Shown here: piece by piece, positions 28,100-39,962 of the stretch | Layout: the number at the start of each line of letters is the position of its first letter | Position numbering within the stretch: the first letter of the stretch is position 1 | Assembly: GCA_029582265.1 (NCBI GenBank) | Contig: CM055822.1 | Span: 44,121,973-44,185,972 of the forward strand | Direction: 5' to 3' | Length of the DNA stretch: 64,000 nt | Source of the DNA: Zoroaster sp. YZ-2022 | Taxonomy: Eukaryota > Echinodermata > Asteroidea > Forcipulatida > Zoroasteridae | Program-made: the position numbers and the translations under genes | Notes under the pieces: generated by a model | Database searches by the model: none | What the model was told of the DNA's origin: nothing | What the model saw: the letters and a program-made list of their open reading frames with translations, nothing else

Positions 28100-31000
28100 T
28101 CACAAAGACTTTGGGAAGTTCCACATAGATACCATAATTGTAAGTATGGCGTTCGTAACTTGTAATTACAATTGTTATTTATTTTTAATTATTAATTGTT
28201 AATTATGTATATGAGTTTATCTCAATATCTCAATAAATACATTTCTTTTAATCTCAAGTAAAGCGGACCGTTTGTCTTTATTTTCTCTTTTCTTAATGTT
28301 TTATTATTTTTGTTGTTGTCATGTTAATGCTTCCTGACGAGGTACTAAAAATAAATAAATAAGTGAAACAAAGAAACGTAACGGATGCCTAGGAAGCGCT
28401 GGGTTTAACATGGAGGAGTGGTATAAGCGTGACGTTTTAGCTACATGTGCTCAAGTACAAGTGTTGATAATCCGTTTTCATTTTTGGGAAAACTCGCTTA
28501 CGGCTGAGTCTCTTCGCCGTCTCCTCGGCCGTGTCGCACGGGGTGTCAGCTCAACCACCGCGGTTGTACCTCCGTCATTGGACTCGCCTCTAATACAGCC
28601 ACCTACACTATGTTGTTCGTGCAATTAACCACAGAGAAAGGAATTAATGTGCATAATTATTTATTCGGTCTGATTTAAAATCCCACCAAGGTTGACATTT
28701 TGATTATAAATGTTTTCAGTCCCATAGTTGGATTTTCTCTGGAAAACTTACAACTTACAATTTACAAAATAATTTGTAATATGATATCAGATTTATTGAA
28801 TCAAATATGTTTTCCTATACCATGGATGATGGAGTTAGTTTTGCCATAATTCTAATATACAGTGGTGTTGTCAGTTGGAGGGTGGAATGGGCTATTTTTA
28901 AATGCCCTTACTTCAAAAGAGAATATGGCCCTACCCTCCTCCCCAATCATAACAATAACTTGAAATCAGTCAAATTGGTGTCTGCACCTACTCTGGCAGC
29001 ACGAATAAACAAGCCATTGTCCCATAACCAATAACCATTGTCCCATGCAATCTGCATAACCAAATTAAAATGTACAACAAATGGTGAAAAGAAAAATACA
29101 AATACAAATTATCAGGCTGTAGGCCCTACTGTAACTGCAATGAAATAATATGTATGCCTTGTTTGATCAATTATTAATTGAATACAAATGACTGATTCTG
29201 ATCTATGGATGGGGTATGGCTTTTACATAGTTTGTGTGTGTGTCCCTAATATTTGGACAATTAGAATTAATATTATACTGAGTACAAGGCTGATGTAATA
29301 AGTACATTTTCCCTTCAGATGATAGTGGTTATTGGAGCAAAATATTGCTTTATACATATGCACTACTACGACATTGAGCACAAGTCAGAATAATATATTG
29401 CATAAATAACGTGACAATAAAAGCGATATAGATGCAAATTTTGGAAATGTTTTCACTAAAAAAAAATACTAAAACCATAGCACCTGAGACATAAATATTT
29501 CAAGGAATGTTTGATACCATCATTAACGTTACACTAAATAAGTGTTTTGTAAAACTGTGATCAATAACATCCTTTTTGATATTGATCAACAGTGTAAAAG
29601 AGCTATGGAAAGCAGAACATTGGTAATTACCAAATTATCAAATTTAATCAGTAATGATCTAAAAGACTTACTTTGTTTAAAGTTGGTACAAGTATCAATA
29701 GTCATGTGAAATAATTTAATCTGAAGTGTCGCATCCTTTTAAAAAATAAAGAAATTGTTAAGCAACGGTAATAATCAGCAAAAATATATTATAGTTGGGG
29801 CGCACTTAATTGCTCATAATTGTTATGCCGTAGGCTATATAACCCAACTACATTTTGTTTTCGTTTCGTTTCGTTTTGTTTGTTTGTTGGGGTATTTGTT
29901 TGTTTGTTCTTTTTTTTCTATCATGGCTAAAGTAAATAATCAAACGGTTCATTGATAGACATAAGACTTCAACATTTTCTTAAATTTGAATTGTGTGTTA
30001 TACAGATTTCGTAAAGTTGTTTGGTATTAGGCTTGGGCGGTTTTTCGGTGAAACCGAGTAGTGACCAAACTATACCAAAAAAATATATATATAAACCATA
30101 AAGCTATAGAATCTCGAGGAATATCATTCAAAGCATTTTATTAATGTAGGCCTATACAATCATCCCTTTTTGAGCCCCAGAGCGGGGCGATTTATTCCGA
30201 CAGTCGACGCCTAATTTTACTGGTCCGCGGTCAGATGTTTCACGAAGGTATTCCACAATCACACAAATTTAATTACTTTTTATGACAATTAAATCATTAC
30301 TCTTATAACAAGTATAAAGAGTATGTTTTAGTGGGGCTCCCTAAGGCCATTCGTCTTAGATGTTTTGTTTTGTTTTATTTATTTATTAATTTTTTTATAT
30401 TTTCATTTGTAATTTAATTTTTCATGTATTTAACAGAACAAATCTCAACAATTTGTAGATGACAGCGTTTTTTTATTTAAATTTTACACTGATATTAATA
30501 ACTAATTATTGTGATTTTCGATGAAAATACGGGTGAAAATACGGCAACGCTTACCCCTTATGATTTTGATGAAAATACGGCAAGCATATACCTCTTGTGA
30601 TTTTGATGAACATACGGGTGATAATTCGTTGTGGTTTAAATTGAATCGAATAAGAGGGTTGGAAATGTGTATTACAATCAATATCATGTATGCATGTAGG
30701 AATGTAATCATGCAGGCTGCAAATGAAGAACATATACAATAACATCACACAAGGAAATATATCAGGAAGGATCCAACTAGCGAAAAAAAAAACTATTGAC
30801 AAATTATAATACTGTTTTATAGGTCTTCAATTGGCCTACAGACGGCTGCATATCCACCACACTTATGGGTTATTCTATATTAAAAACAGTATTTGCTACA
30901 CTGTTAAACATGGTATTTGGGATTTAAACACATGCCAAATAAACGCGTTTACGAAATGCGTTTACATGCTAAATGGCCATCCTCTGTACATGTCACAAAG

Positions 31001-32150
31001 CTAAACGTGCTTAGCTTTTTGACACCTGTTCATATGATTTTTAGCATTCAAACACACATCACAGAAAAGCACAACCTAAACATGTTTTAGGCTAAACATG
31101 AAAAAAGTGGGTACAAGCTAAGTATTTAGTTAATGTGTTTAAATTCTAAACACCATTTTTACAGGGTAGGTGTCTTTCCAAAGGGGACCCCCTACTGACC
31201 CTCCACACATCTTTGGCTGTTTTATGTTGGATTTAATTAATTATTTTAATGACTTAATTTGTTAATAAGGTTCCTGACATGTTCACAGATTTTGTAACAA
31301 AAGCAACTCATTATTATTTGTTCACAGTGCTGTCAGTACTTGTGGGGCTATGTCATGACTATGGCATAATAAACTCTATGATTCAACCATCCGTTGACAG
31401 TTTTTTCAAAAGTTCTGGATCCGCTCCCTGCTAACTGGTTACCCCCACCCCCTTTGACAGACTGTAGCTAGCCGCAAATTGCCGGCCAGAATTGACGATT
31501 GCGAATTCGCAACCGCAAATTCAGATGAGGTGTCAGAGCGACAGAATTTACTGAAGTTTCTCAAATTGGGACAGTAAATGTACCATTTGCTTTTAATTAA
31601 ATTTGATGTTTTTTCTTTTGTTTATAATCATAAAGAACACGTCATAGGCCGCACTTGGTTTCCATTTCAGAACATGTGGTTTCTAATTAGTGTCTTATCA
31701 GACCGTGCTTAAAGGAACACATTTTCATATGTTTTGTTTCCGTATAAAAAGAGGTTCACTATAAACAAAATGTGCACAACATCTATTATAAATATGAAAT
31801 TTGTGTTTGAAAATCACAAAGAAAATGTCATTGCCGACACTTAATTTCCGTTAAACAAGTATACATGTTTGTTTTTTTGTTTTTTAAACAAAAAACACAA
31901 TTTCTCTACTCGGGATTCGGTCCTCAGACCTCTCGCTCGGCAGTCAAGCGCTCTAACAACTAAGCTTACTGTTTCTTAGATATTTGGTACAGGTTAAAGC
32001 ATGTCTGTTTCAAGTTAGACGACCATTTGAAATGTTTTAAATATAAAGTAGACAAGTTTTTTACAAAAATACAACCATTTTAAATGTTATCAAGGATATG
32101 GAGCTTGCGAGCTCTGAGCGAACATTCAAGGAATTTCATTGGATACGTTG
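28100..32150. other. Non-coding host DNA
   Basis: Four kilobases without a supported gene. Small local features only: a short tandem motif ATGAAAATACGG (30,521-30,620, three to four copies) and a GTTTGTTT-rich stretch near 29,860-29,910. Confidence 0.3.
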
Positions 32151-32151
32151 T

Positions 32152-32278
32152 GCCGAAGATCTGACGTCACGCTTCGAGGCTCGTGCGCTTGCTACCAACC
32201 AAGGTCAAAATTAAATCGCTATGAAACTGCAATGCCGGTATCTGACGTTATTCCGAAGCGTGACGTCAGATCTTTGGG
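32152..32278. repeat. Inverted repeat with TGACGTCA core
   Basis: Arms GAAGATCTGACGTCACGCTTCG (32,154-32,175) and CGAAGCGTGACGTCAGATCTTT (32,254-32,275) can pair over about 20 bp around a 78-bp loop. It lies 370 bp upstream of a likely gene start. It could be a MITE remnant or a regulatory palindrome. Confidence 0.6.
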
Positions 32279-32644
32279 GTACCATGGTATAATTTATTAT
32301 ACGGGTCTGATTGAAAGTGAGCGATACCGCCCTCTATCGGTATGTTTTACAGGTGGATGGCTCGGCGGGTACGTGTTATATTTTTAAAGGACTGCGTTTT
32401 GCGCCGAGACTAGCTTTTTAGGCACATGTTAGGGCCTATTCGTGTTTGATGTCAGTATGATTCGAGGTGCGTAGGGTGGTGTAATCTTATGGGGCAGTCC
32501 TCATTGCAATAACAAAATAACGTGTCCAAAGAAACACTCACATCATCACCTGTGGTTTCACTACAAACTTTAGTTTCATCAACAGCAACATTTGTAACAA
32601 ACTGTTAAATTCAAGTTGATTATTCACCACAGAAAGAAGAAGAG

Positions 32645-32967
32645 ATGTTTCGTCTTCTCTTGTTGGTGATCATGCATTTCCTGTCGGCCAAGGCTGCCAG
32701 CTCCTGTCAAAACGCGACCGTTAGTAACTCGCGTAGCCTGCATTTCAGTGGCATAGGCAACCTGATCCTGCAGGGGCACGGATACCGCAACTTGACGGGG
32801 ATTTCCATTATCAGGTGCAGCAATTTGTGTCTGTCTAATACTCGTTGTTTCTCTCTCAACTACTCAGACCGGGACAAGCTGTGTGAGCTGAACGGGGCTT
32901 CAGCGTCGCAGTTCCCTCAGGCCCTCGCTGAGAAGAAGGACACATATTATTACGGACCGGAGAAGGT
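32645..32967 (+). CDS. Secreted PAN/apple-like protein, exon 1
   Basis: ATG 32,645 begins a signal peptide (MFRLLLLVIMHFLSAKAAS), followed by a domain of about 85 residues with cysteines at ASSCQN, IRCSNLC, TRCFSLNY and KLCEL. CxxxC followed by C.S.NY and C.L is the pattern of PAN/apple domains in secreted or surface receptors. The exon ends at GAGAAG with donor GTAAAC (phase 0). The frame would otherwise stop after three further codons. A candidate next exon is at 38,426. The protein is probably extracellular and continues beyond this window or in exons not recognised. Good codon quality, a signal peptide and a splice donor make this the best host gene here. Confidence 0.7.
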
Positions 32968-33395
32968 AAACTGTTAATTTCGTTTTAAATATTTGTGTCT
33001 GTGCTTTGGAGCAATATTTATTCCACTTTGAAATAATAAGGGCCAATAAAGAAACTCGTGAAATTATCTGAATTCTGAATGAAAATTATATTATTACAAT
33101 GTAATACAAGGCACTTGCATTGTTACTCGAGCAACTGGGTATACGAAACCCGGAGGTCAATATCAATAAATAGAACTGCATAGCAGATTTGTAGGTTAGA
33201 AGTGAAATTTAATTAAGGTACCAATAGCAATATACCTCTGTGGTGTTGAAATAACTCCAGCAGTGTCAATTTCTAGTTTTCTATGGTTGTTTATATTTGG
33301 CGAGTTGCTCAATATGAACACCAGTGGTGTACTTTTCAGTTACATGGGTAGTAGCCCACCTGGTCAACCATCCATTAGAAGGAGTTTTTTTTTTT

Positions 33396-35073
33396 AGGTG
33401 TTCGAGCGCACAGCGCGAACACTTACTGTTTTTGTACGTTTTTTTAGGTGTTCGAGCGCACAGCGCGAACACCTACTGTTTTTGTACGTTTTTTTAGGTG
33501 TTCGAGCGCACAGCGCGAACACCTATTGTTTTTGTACGTTTTTTTTTTTTAGGTGTTCGAGCGCATAGCGCGAACACCTGTTGTTTTTGTTCGGTTTTCT
33601 TTTTTTTTTTTTTTTACTTCTTCTTCTTCTTCTCCCAGACGTCTGTCCGCAAAAAAACACATACTTACAAACTTCACCTTGAAACTTGGCATGTACTTAG
33701 AACTTAACAAGTAGATGAAACACGATTTGTGTGTGACCCCAATTTGACCTTACTTCCTGTCCAAACCGGAAATCAAAGTTTAACATTAAAACAAATCATA
33801 TCTCAACAACCACAAGAGGTAAATTCACAATTTTTGTACCATTGTACAGATCGTTAATTGTCAAAAAATATTTACAAAAAGATGACCCCAATTTGACCGT
33901 TACTTCCTGTCTAAACCGGAAGTCAAACTTTCATATTTAAAACAAAATCTTCCACAAAAGGTAAATTCACAACCTTTGCACCATTGTACAGATCGTTATT
34001 TGTCCAAAAATATTTATGCAAAGGTGACCCCAATTTGACCTTACTTCCTGTCTAAACCGGAAGTCAAAGTTTAATATTTAAAAAAAATCATATCTCAACA
34101 ACCACAAGAGGTAAACTCACAATTTTTGTACCATTGTACAGATTGGTAATTGTCAAAAAATATTTACAAAAAGGTGACCCCAATTTGACCTTACTTCCTG
34201 TCCAAACCGGAAGTCAAAGTTTAATATTTAAAAAAATCTTATCTCAACAACCACAAGAGGTAAATTCACATTTTTTGCACCATTGTATAGATTGTTAATT
34301 GTCGAAAGATATTTACACAAAGGTGACCCCAATTTGACCTTTACTTCCTGTCTAAACCGGAAGTCAAATTTTAATATTTAAAACAAAATCTTCCACAAGA
34401 GGTAAATTCACAGTCTTTGCACCTTTGTACAGATCGTTATTTGTCAAAACAATTTTACGAAAAGGTGACCCCAATTTGACCTTACTTCCTGTCCAAACCG
34501 GAAGTCAAAGTTTAATATTTAAAAAAATCATATCTCAACAACCACAAGAGGTAAATTCACAATTTTTGTACCATTGTACAGACCGTTAATTGTCAAAGAT
34601 ATTTACAAAAAGATTATCCCAATTTGACCTTACTTTCTGCCACACTGGAAGTCAAAGTTTAATATTTAAAAAAATCATATCTCAACAACCACGAAAGGTA
34701 AATTCACAATTTTTGTACCATTGTACAGATCGCTAATTGTCAAAATATTTACAAAAAGATGACCCCAATTTGACCATACTTCCTATCCAAACCTGAAGTC
34801 AAAGTTTAATATTTAAAAAAAATCATCTCAGCAACCACATGAGGTAAATTCACAGTTTTTGCACTATTGTACAGATTGTTAATTGTCAAAAATGTTTACA
34901 AAAACATGACCCCAATTTGACCTTTACTTCCTGTCTAAACCGGAAGTCAAAGTTTAATATTAAAACAAATAATGATGCAAAGTTTCTTTAAAAAACATTC
35001 TGACGTCATCATCACTGCCCTGACAAAACTCGAACACCTATGTGTTTGTAGTATCACAAACACTGCCGTCTAG
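33396..35073 (+). mobile_element. Helentron-like tandem-repeat element, copy 1
   Basis: The 5' part has four 51-bp tandem copies of a palindromic unit (AGGTGTTCGAGCGC / GCGCGAACACCT). It is followed by TTCTTCTTC and a unique segment, then nine units of about 149 bp starting ACCCCAATTTGACC. The 3' end has CTCGAACACCT (35,029-35,039), complementary to the 5' palindrome, then a hairpin (GTGTTTGT-AGTATC-ACAAACAC, 35,042-35,063) and the terminal CTAG at 35,070-35,073. A 3' hairpin close to CTAG and subterminal inverted repeats are features of Helentron-type Helitrons. No protein is encoded, so it is non-autonomous. Confidence 0.7.
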
Positions 35074-35934
35074 TTTTTGTTGTTGTTTTTGTTGTTTTTA
35101 TTAATACATTTTTGACATCTTCAAACCCCAGGCAAACCTCTAATGATTGGTCCATCCTTGTTTGAGGCAGACATATGCACCGAGATTGTACGCATAAAAA
35201 AGATAAAAAGCAATCTGACCACTCGTGTGGTCACCAGAGGGGCCCAAAAATGGCAATAACCACTGACTTGAAAGGGAGATGTAATTGTATACTACCTTTG
35301 ACGGATTCTAGCAGACTGGGTGTCATTCACCCTGTGTAACAATTTGCAGCAAAATACCTTCACACAATGTTGAGATGTAGGCCTCTGAAAATGCAAAAAA
35401 ATCACTGACGCAACTTGGAGGGAGAAAAGGGGGCGTGGCTATATTTTTCAGGGCCCATATCTCGGAAACTACTTGGAGTTGAGAGCAAATATTTGTTGTG
35501 TGTTCATTACTCCCATAGAGGTATGTTGAAAAAAAATCAGCAAAATCTGAGTCGATCACTGACAACCTCTAGGTGAGTTGGCATGGAATGACCCTATAGG
35601 ACATTGTGTCAGTTAGATTTGATACTTTAGGTACCCATTCAAAATAAATATTATAGGAGATTTTCAGTTATATTTGTTGTTGTTATTGATTGGATTGTAG
35701 GGTTTGCAAATACGGTGTGTTTGCTTCTGGTGTAAACCGAGTGTCAAAGTATTTCCATTTGTATATAGATCTATAGGTTGTAACAAACTTTTCGTTATCT
35801 AATATCAGCGAATCGATCGCGCATCGACTTTCTTTTAACCTAACGATCGCAACTTAAGTATATTCATGTGTCGTGTCCATCTTTGTCCAATTCAATGGTG
35901 TTATATAGTACTACTAAGTTAAACTCTTAATTCA
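35074..35934. other. Non-coding host DNA
   Basis: Intron-like DNA inside the putative PAN gene. No gene seen. Confidence 0.3.
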
Positions 35935-36084
35935 CGTGACAATAAACATACCCTCCCCTGTCCCCCGCTCCCCCACCCGCGCTCTCCCGCTCCCCAGCTC
36001 CCCGCTCCCCCGCACCCCCACCAATGTTGTTATCTCCAGCCGGAGCACAGATCGCGTAATGAGAGTCAACATTGTCCGGGATTG
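35935..36084 (+). mobile_element. Diverged A-module MITE
   Basis: Matches the A module at 9942 from CACGTGACAATAAACATACC through the GCTCCCC-rich part to CCGGGATTG, but lacks its first 20 or so bases. It shows that A is a dispersed host repeat, independent of the viral element. Confidence 0.7.
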
Positions 36085-36159
36085 TACTGTGACACCGAGA
36101 ACAAAAGAGGGGAACAATAAGAGGTCCTCTGTTTACATCGTCAACAAATGTGTGTGGGA

Positions 36160-37702
36160 ATTTGCTACCTTGTGGAGACCTATAACAAAAGGGAAAGGCA
36201 AGAACAATATGTCTCCATAGCGAAATTCTAAAGGAGCCATGTCTCCACAAGGAATTTTGTGTACAAACCCTATGAGAAATTCTTAAGTACAGGAACAAAG
36301 GGAAATAACAATAGATGTCTCCACAAGGATGCAAAAATGAGAGTGTGCGTGTGTGAGCGCATTCAAACCGGGGACATATAACAAAAGGGACAATAGTCCG
36401 CGGTTGCTATCACAATGGAGAACAATATGTCCCCGCTTTTTTGGACAAAGGAATTTGACAAAGGATGTCCCCGATTGCAGGCGTTTACATGTGTGTGTGT
36501 GTGTGTGTGAACGTACACACCATTCGTTGTGGGGTCCAAAACACAATAGAACAATTGGACCCCACAAGGTAACTATAGAAAATCTTGTACCCCACAGGAG
36601 AATTATAAGGAAAAGGGATAATAGAACGAACAAAGGAATACCCCACAAATCAATGTGCGTGAGGGTGTGTGTGTGTGTGTGTGTGAACGTACACACCATT
36701 CGTTGTGGGGTCCAAAACACAATAGAACAATTGGACCCCACAAGGTAACTATAGAAAATCTTGTACCCCACAGGAGAATTATAAGGAAAAGGGATAATAG
36801 AACGAACAAAGGAATACCCCACAAATCAATGTGCGTGAGGGTGGACAGGCATTACATTCACTGTGTGGACTTGAGAAGAAAAGATGTCCACACAGTGCAG
36901 GAAGTCTATGCACTGTGTGGACTTACACAGGTCCACACAGTGTTTTTGGACTTTGGAAAAGTACGAATATCTCTGAAATTTGAGATTTGTCTAGGCAGGT
37001 TCTTTGACTTAAATCGAAGGATATTATTAAAAGGGAAAAATAGAACGAAAACCGCTCTCAAAACACTCTTCTGTGTGAAATGGGAACGATTTTAAGAAAT
37101 TCTAATCCTTAAGTACACGAGAACAAAGGAATGTCCACAGAGTGTATGGACCGTAAACCTGTGTGTGTGTGTACGTGTTTATGGTGTAAACCGAGGACAC
37201 ATAACAAAAGGGAACAATATGTCCTCAGTATGCGCACGGTGTCCTCGGTATGTAAACGTGTACAAATCTAATGGGAGAAGCCTCAAAAAGTTAGAGTCCA
37301 ACAACAAAGGGAACAAAAGAGGGGAACAATAGGGTGTCCTCGGTTTACACCATATACACGACTGTGTGTGTGTGTGTGTGTGTGTGTCTGTGAACGTACA
37401 CACCATTCGTTGTGGGGTCCAAAACACAATAGAACAATTGGACCCCACAAGGTAACTATAGAAAATCTTGTACCCCACAGGAGAATTATATAGAAAAGGG
37501 ATAATAGAACGAACAAAGGAATACCCCACAAATCAATGTGCGTGAGGGTGAACGTACACACCATTCGTTGTGGGGTCCAAAACACAATAGAACAATTGGA
37601 CCCCACAAGGTAACTATAGAAAATCTTGTACCCCACAGGAGAATTATAAGGAAAAGGGATAATAGAACGAACAAAGGAATACCCCACAAATCAATGTGCG
37701 TG

Positions 37703-37741
<39 letters not shown>

Positions 37742-37945
37742 ATTGCAAACTGTCCGAGGACATATAACAAAGGGAATAATAGATCCTCGGACGGCGGTTC
37801 TTTGTTCTTCGTTGTCCTCGGAAGACGGCGTGTACAAAACCAATGGAGATTGCTTCAAAAAGTTAGTCCAAACAATAGAGGAACAATAGAGGGTCCTCAG
37901 ACGTCTTGTAATGCACGACTGTGTGTGTGTGTGGGGGGGGGGGGG
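36160..37945. repeat. Array of palindromic modules next to GT microsatellites
   Basis: A chain of modules each made of a GT run and short inverted arms around a loop containing ATAACAAAAGGGAACAATA or a relative. Arm sequences differ between modules but pair within each: GGAGAC/GTCTCC (36,175), GGGGACA/TGTCCCC (36,372), GTGGGGTCC/GGACCCCAC (four near-identical 157-bp modules at 36,510, 36,686, 37,393 and 37,550), TGTGGAC/GTCCACA (36,870), CGAGGACA/TGTCCTCG (37,192 and 37,755). No coding potential: the long open frames here are by-products of repeats. Confidence 0.7.
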
Positions 37946-38425
37946 GGGGCTTATGCCAGTTCCAATATCATGTATTGTATCAAATGTCACATCTCGTGTT
38001 CTCTTTCCTGATACGTTCCTTATAATATTAAGGAAGTATTCTGTCTTAAACAAGAATATTTGTTTTAGAAAAAACTAACGGATAGTTTTCCTCTTTTCAT
38101 TTCTATAAAAAGCATTTGACTTAGTTCGCCATCGTTTTCTCGAGTATACACAAATCACTATTACAGTTTCAGCTTAAATGCAGTGTATTACTGTACAAAA
38201 AAAGACAACCTATGAAAGTATTCGTCTTATTTCATTGTGTAGGTTTTAAAGAAGAAAAAACGAAAATGCATATTATGTAGAATTGGATCCTTGGCTGGTC
38301 ATCTACTTCAGATTTGTATATAATAATTGGTTTATACTCCCTTTAAAAGCTGTTTCGGATCAGCATTATATCAATTATTGTTATGTTAATTAGGCCCTAC
38401 ATTTATCATATGCTTTGTTTTGCAG

Positions 38426-38471
38426 CCGAGTGTCATTAAACAGCTTCGGCCATCAGTGTGTGACAAAGGAG
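38426..38471 (+). CDS. Candidate exon 2 of the PAN/apple-like gene
   Basis: A 46-bp exon with acceptor TTTTGCAG and donor GTATGT. It joins in phase 0 to exon 1 and encodes PSVIKQLRPSVCDKG, leaving phase 1. The intron of 5.5 kb is filled with mobile elements. Support is limited to splice signals, phase and one extra Cys. Confidence 0.45.
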
Positions 38472-38500
38472 GTATGTAAATTTTAATTATTTATATTTTC

Positions 38501-39962
38501 GGCCTATATAAAACAAGACACTATCAACATTTCAGGGAGACGGACAGACAGATAGTGAGAAAAGTTTATTGTGTCCGATTCCTTTCTGATTGCCCGTCGT
38601 GATTTTGTTAAAATTCGGCAGCAGCATCTAGCCTGCGAGGCCAATGTGTAAGGCTGTGCCGAGTATCTGGGTAGCCCCGGATACCTAACTGAAACTGTCA
38701 TTACCCGATTCCATTCTCGGTTCCAATTACCCGCAATACGACTTTTTAAAATGTCCACACAATGTGTTGGGTGCATGGTACGAGTCGTGTTTAATATAGA
38801 GGCGGGAAAATATTTCAGTAAGTCCACATTTATTATGACTCTAATAAAACAAGAGAAACTTGTGTTCATATTGGTTATTTTATACATTCAGGAGTATTTA
38901 TGTGTTGTTACAAATTTGTTTACGGATAACCGGGTATCCCAAGATCTCCAATTTCGGGTATCCGGCTTCCGAAATAAACGAACATGCACAGCCTTATCTA
39001 TACGTGATAAAAATATAAAGTGATTTATGGCGCGTGTTATACCTGCTGTATGTGAAAAAGTAAAACAAAATAAATAAATACAAACGATAACGATAACGAT
39101 AACGCTAATAATATAATAAAAATAAAATACCCAAAAAAAAAAAAAAAAAATTAAAATATCTAATAACAATTTGATGTAGCCTAAGATTTATTAAATAAAA
39201 GGCAACTGTTTAACATAACATACGTCGTCAATATGTGAATGTAAGGGATGCGGCGGAATGTTGGCGGCAAACTAGCAACAGACTGGCAGCAACAGAAAAC
39301 AAAAATCTTACATGTAATCATTTTATTCCATCCACTTGAAACTGCTTCATTGTAGCTTTCGACCAGCGGGCAATATTTGTAAACAATAAATAGGTCTAGA
39401 ACAATATTCATGTATCCTGTCCTAGTTTGCCTGCATTAATTCCATCCTCGTTCCCAGGTTCCCGCCTTCTACATCTCCCGACTACGGCCTAGTGGCCTAC
39501 ACGTGCAAATCATGGACTCCCTCTCTGTGCGTGCTATAATCACAAGAAAACGTTTCCATAGAGTCATCACGTTGTTTTCGCGCCATGTAGATTAGCACGC
39601 AGTATACATACGCACCTGCGCATTGACTTGGTGACTACCTTGTGGTGTGGTAAAAATGAGTACCAATCCAAAAACTTCTTTAGATCGTTAATTGTATATC
39701 CAGTAAATTTAATTGTGCTGAAGTTGAATGAAAACAAGATTATGAATAGAAATAATAAAATCATACATTTCTAAAAATATCTTAGCGCATTAGAATTCCT
39801 ATTATTTCTACATATAAAGTGTACATGTACATGGACCATTGCTCAGGTCAGGAAAATCTAATACTTGACTAGAGCTTTAAAGTAGGCCTATATGAAACAA
39901 GACACTATCAACATTTAAGGGAGATGGACAAACAGATAGTGAGAAAAGTTAACTGTGTCTGA
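38501..39962. repeat. Direct repeat pair of about 80 bp
   Basis: Segments 38,501-38,580 and 39,884-39,962 share GGCCTATAT.AAACAAGACAC and a following AGATAGTGAGAAAAGTT with few differences. They are 1.38 kb apart and could be the ends of an old LTR-like or tandem duplication. Confidence 0.5.
38649..38996. mobile_element. hAT-like MITE
   Basis: Inverted ends TAAGGCTGTGC and GCACAGCCTTA with a further inverted GGTATCC/GGATACC pair inside. The ends resemble hAT elements; no clear 8-bp target duplication is seen. Confidence 0.5.

Noticed and set aside
33720..35000. CRISPR-like array
   Set aside because: Units of 149 bp are direct tandem repeats without unique spacers, in an animal genome, with Helentron-like ends.
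36283..38053. Long open frames on both strands (up to 179 codons)
   Set aside because: They consist of translated GT runs and the repeated palindromic modules, and occur in several overlapping frames.
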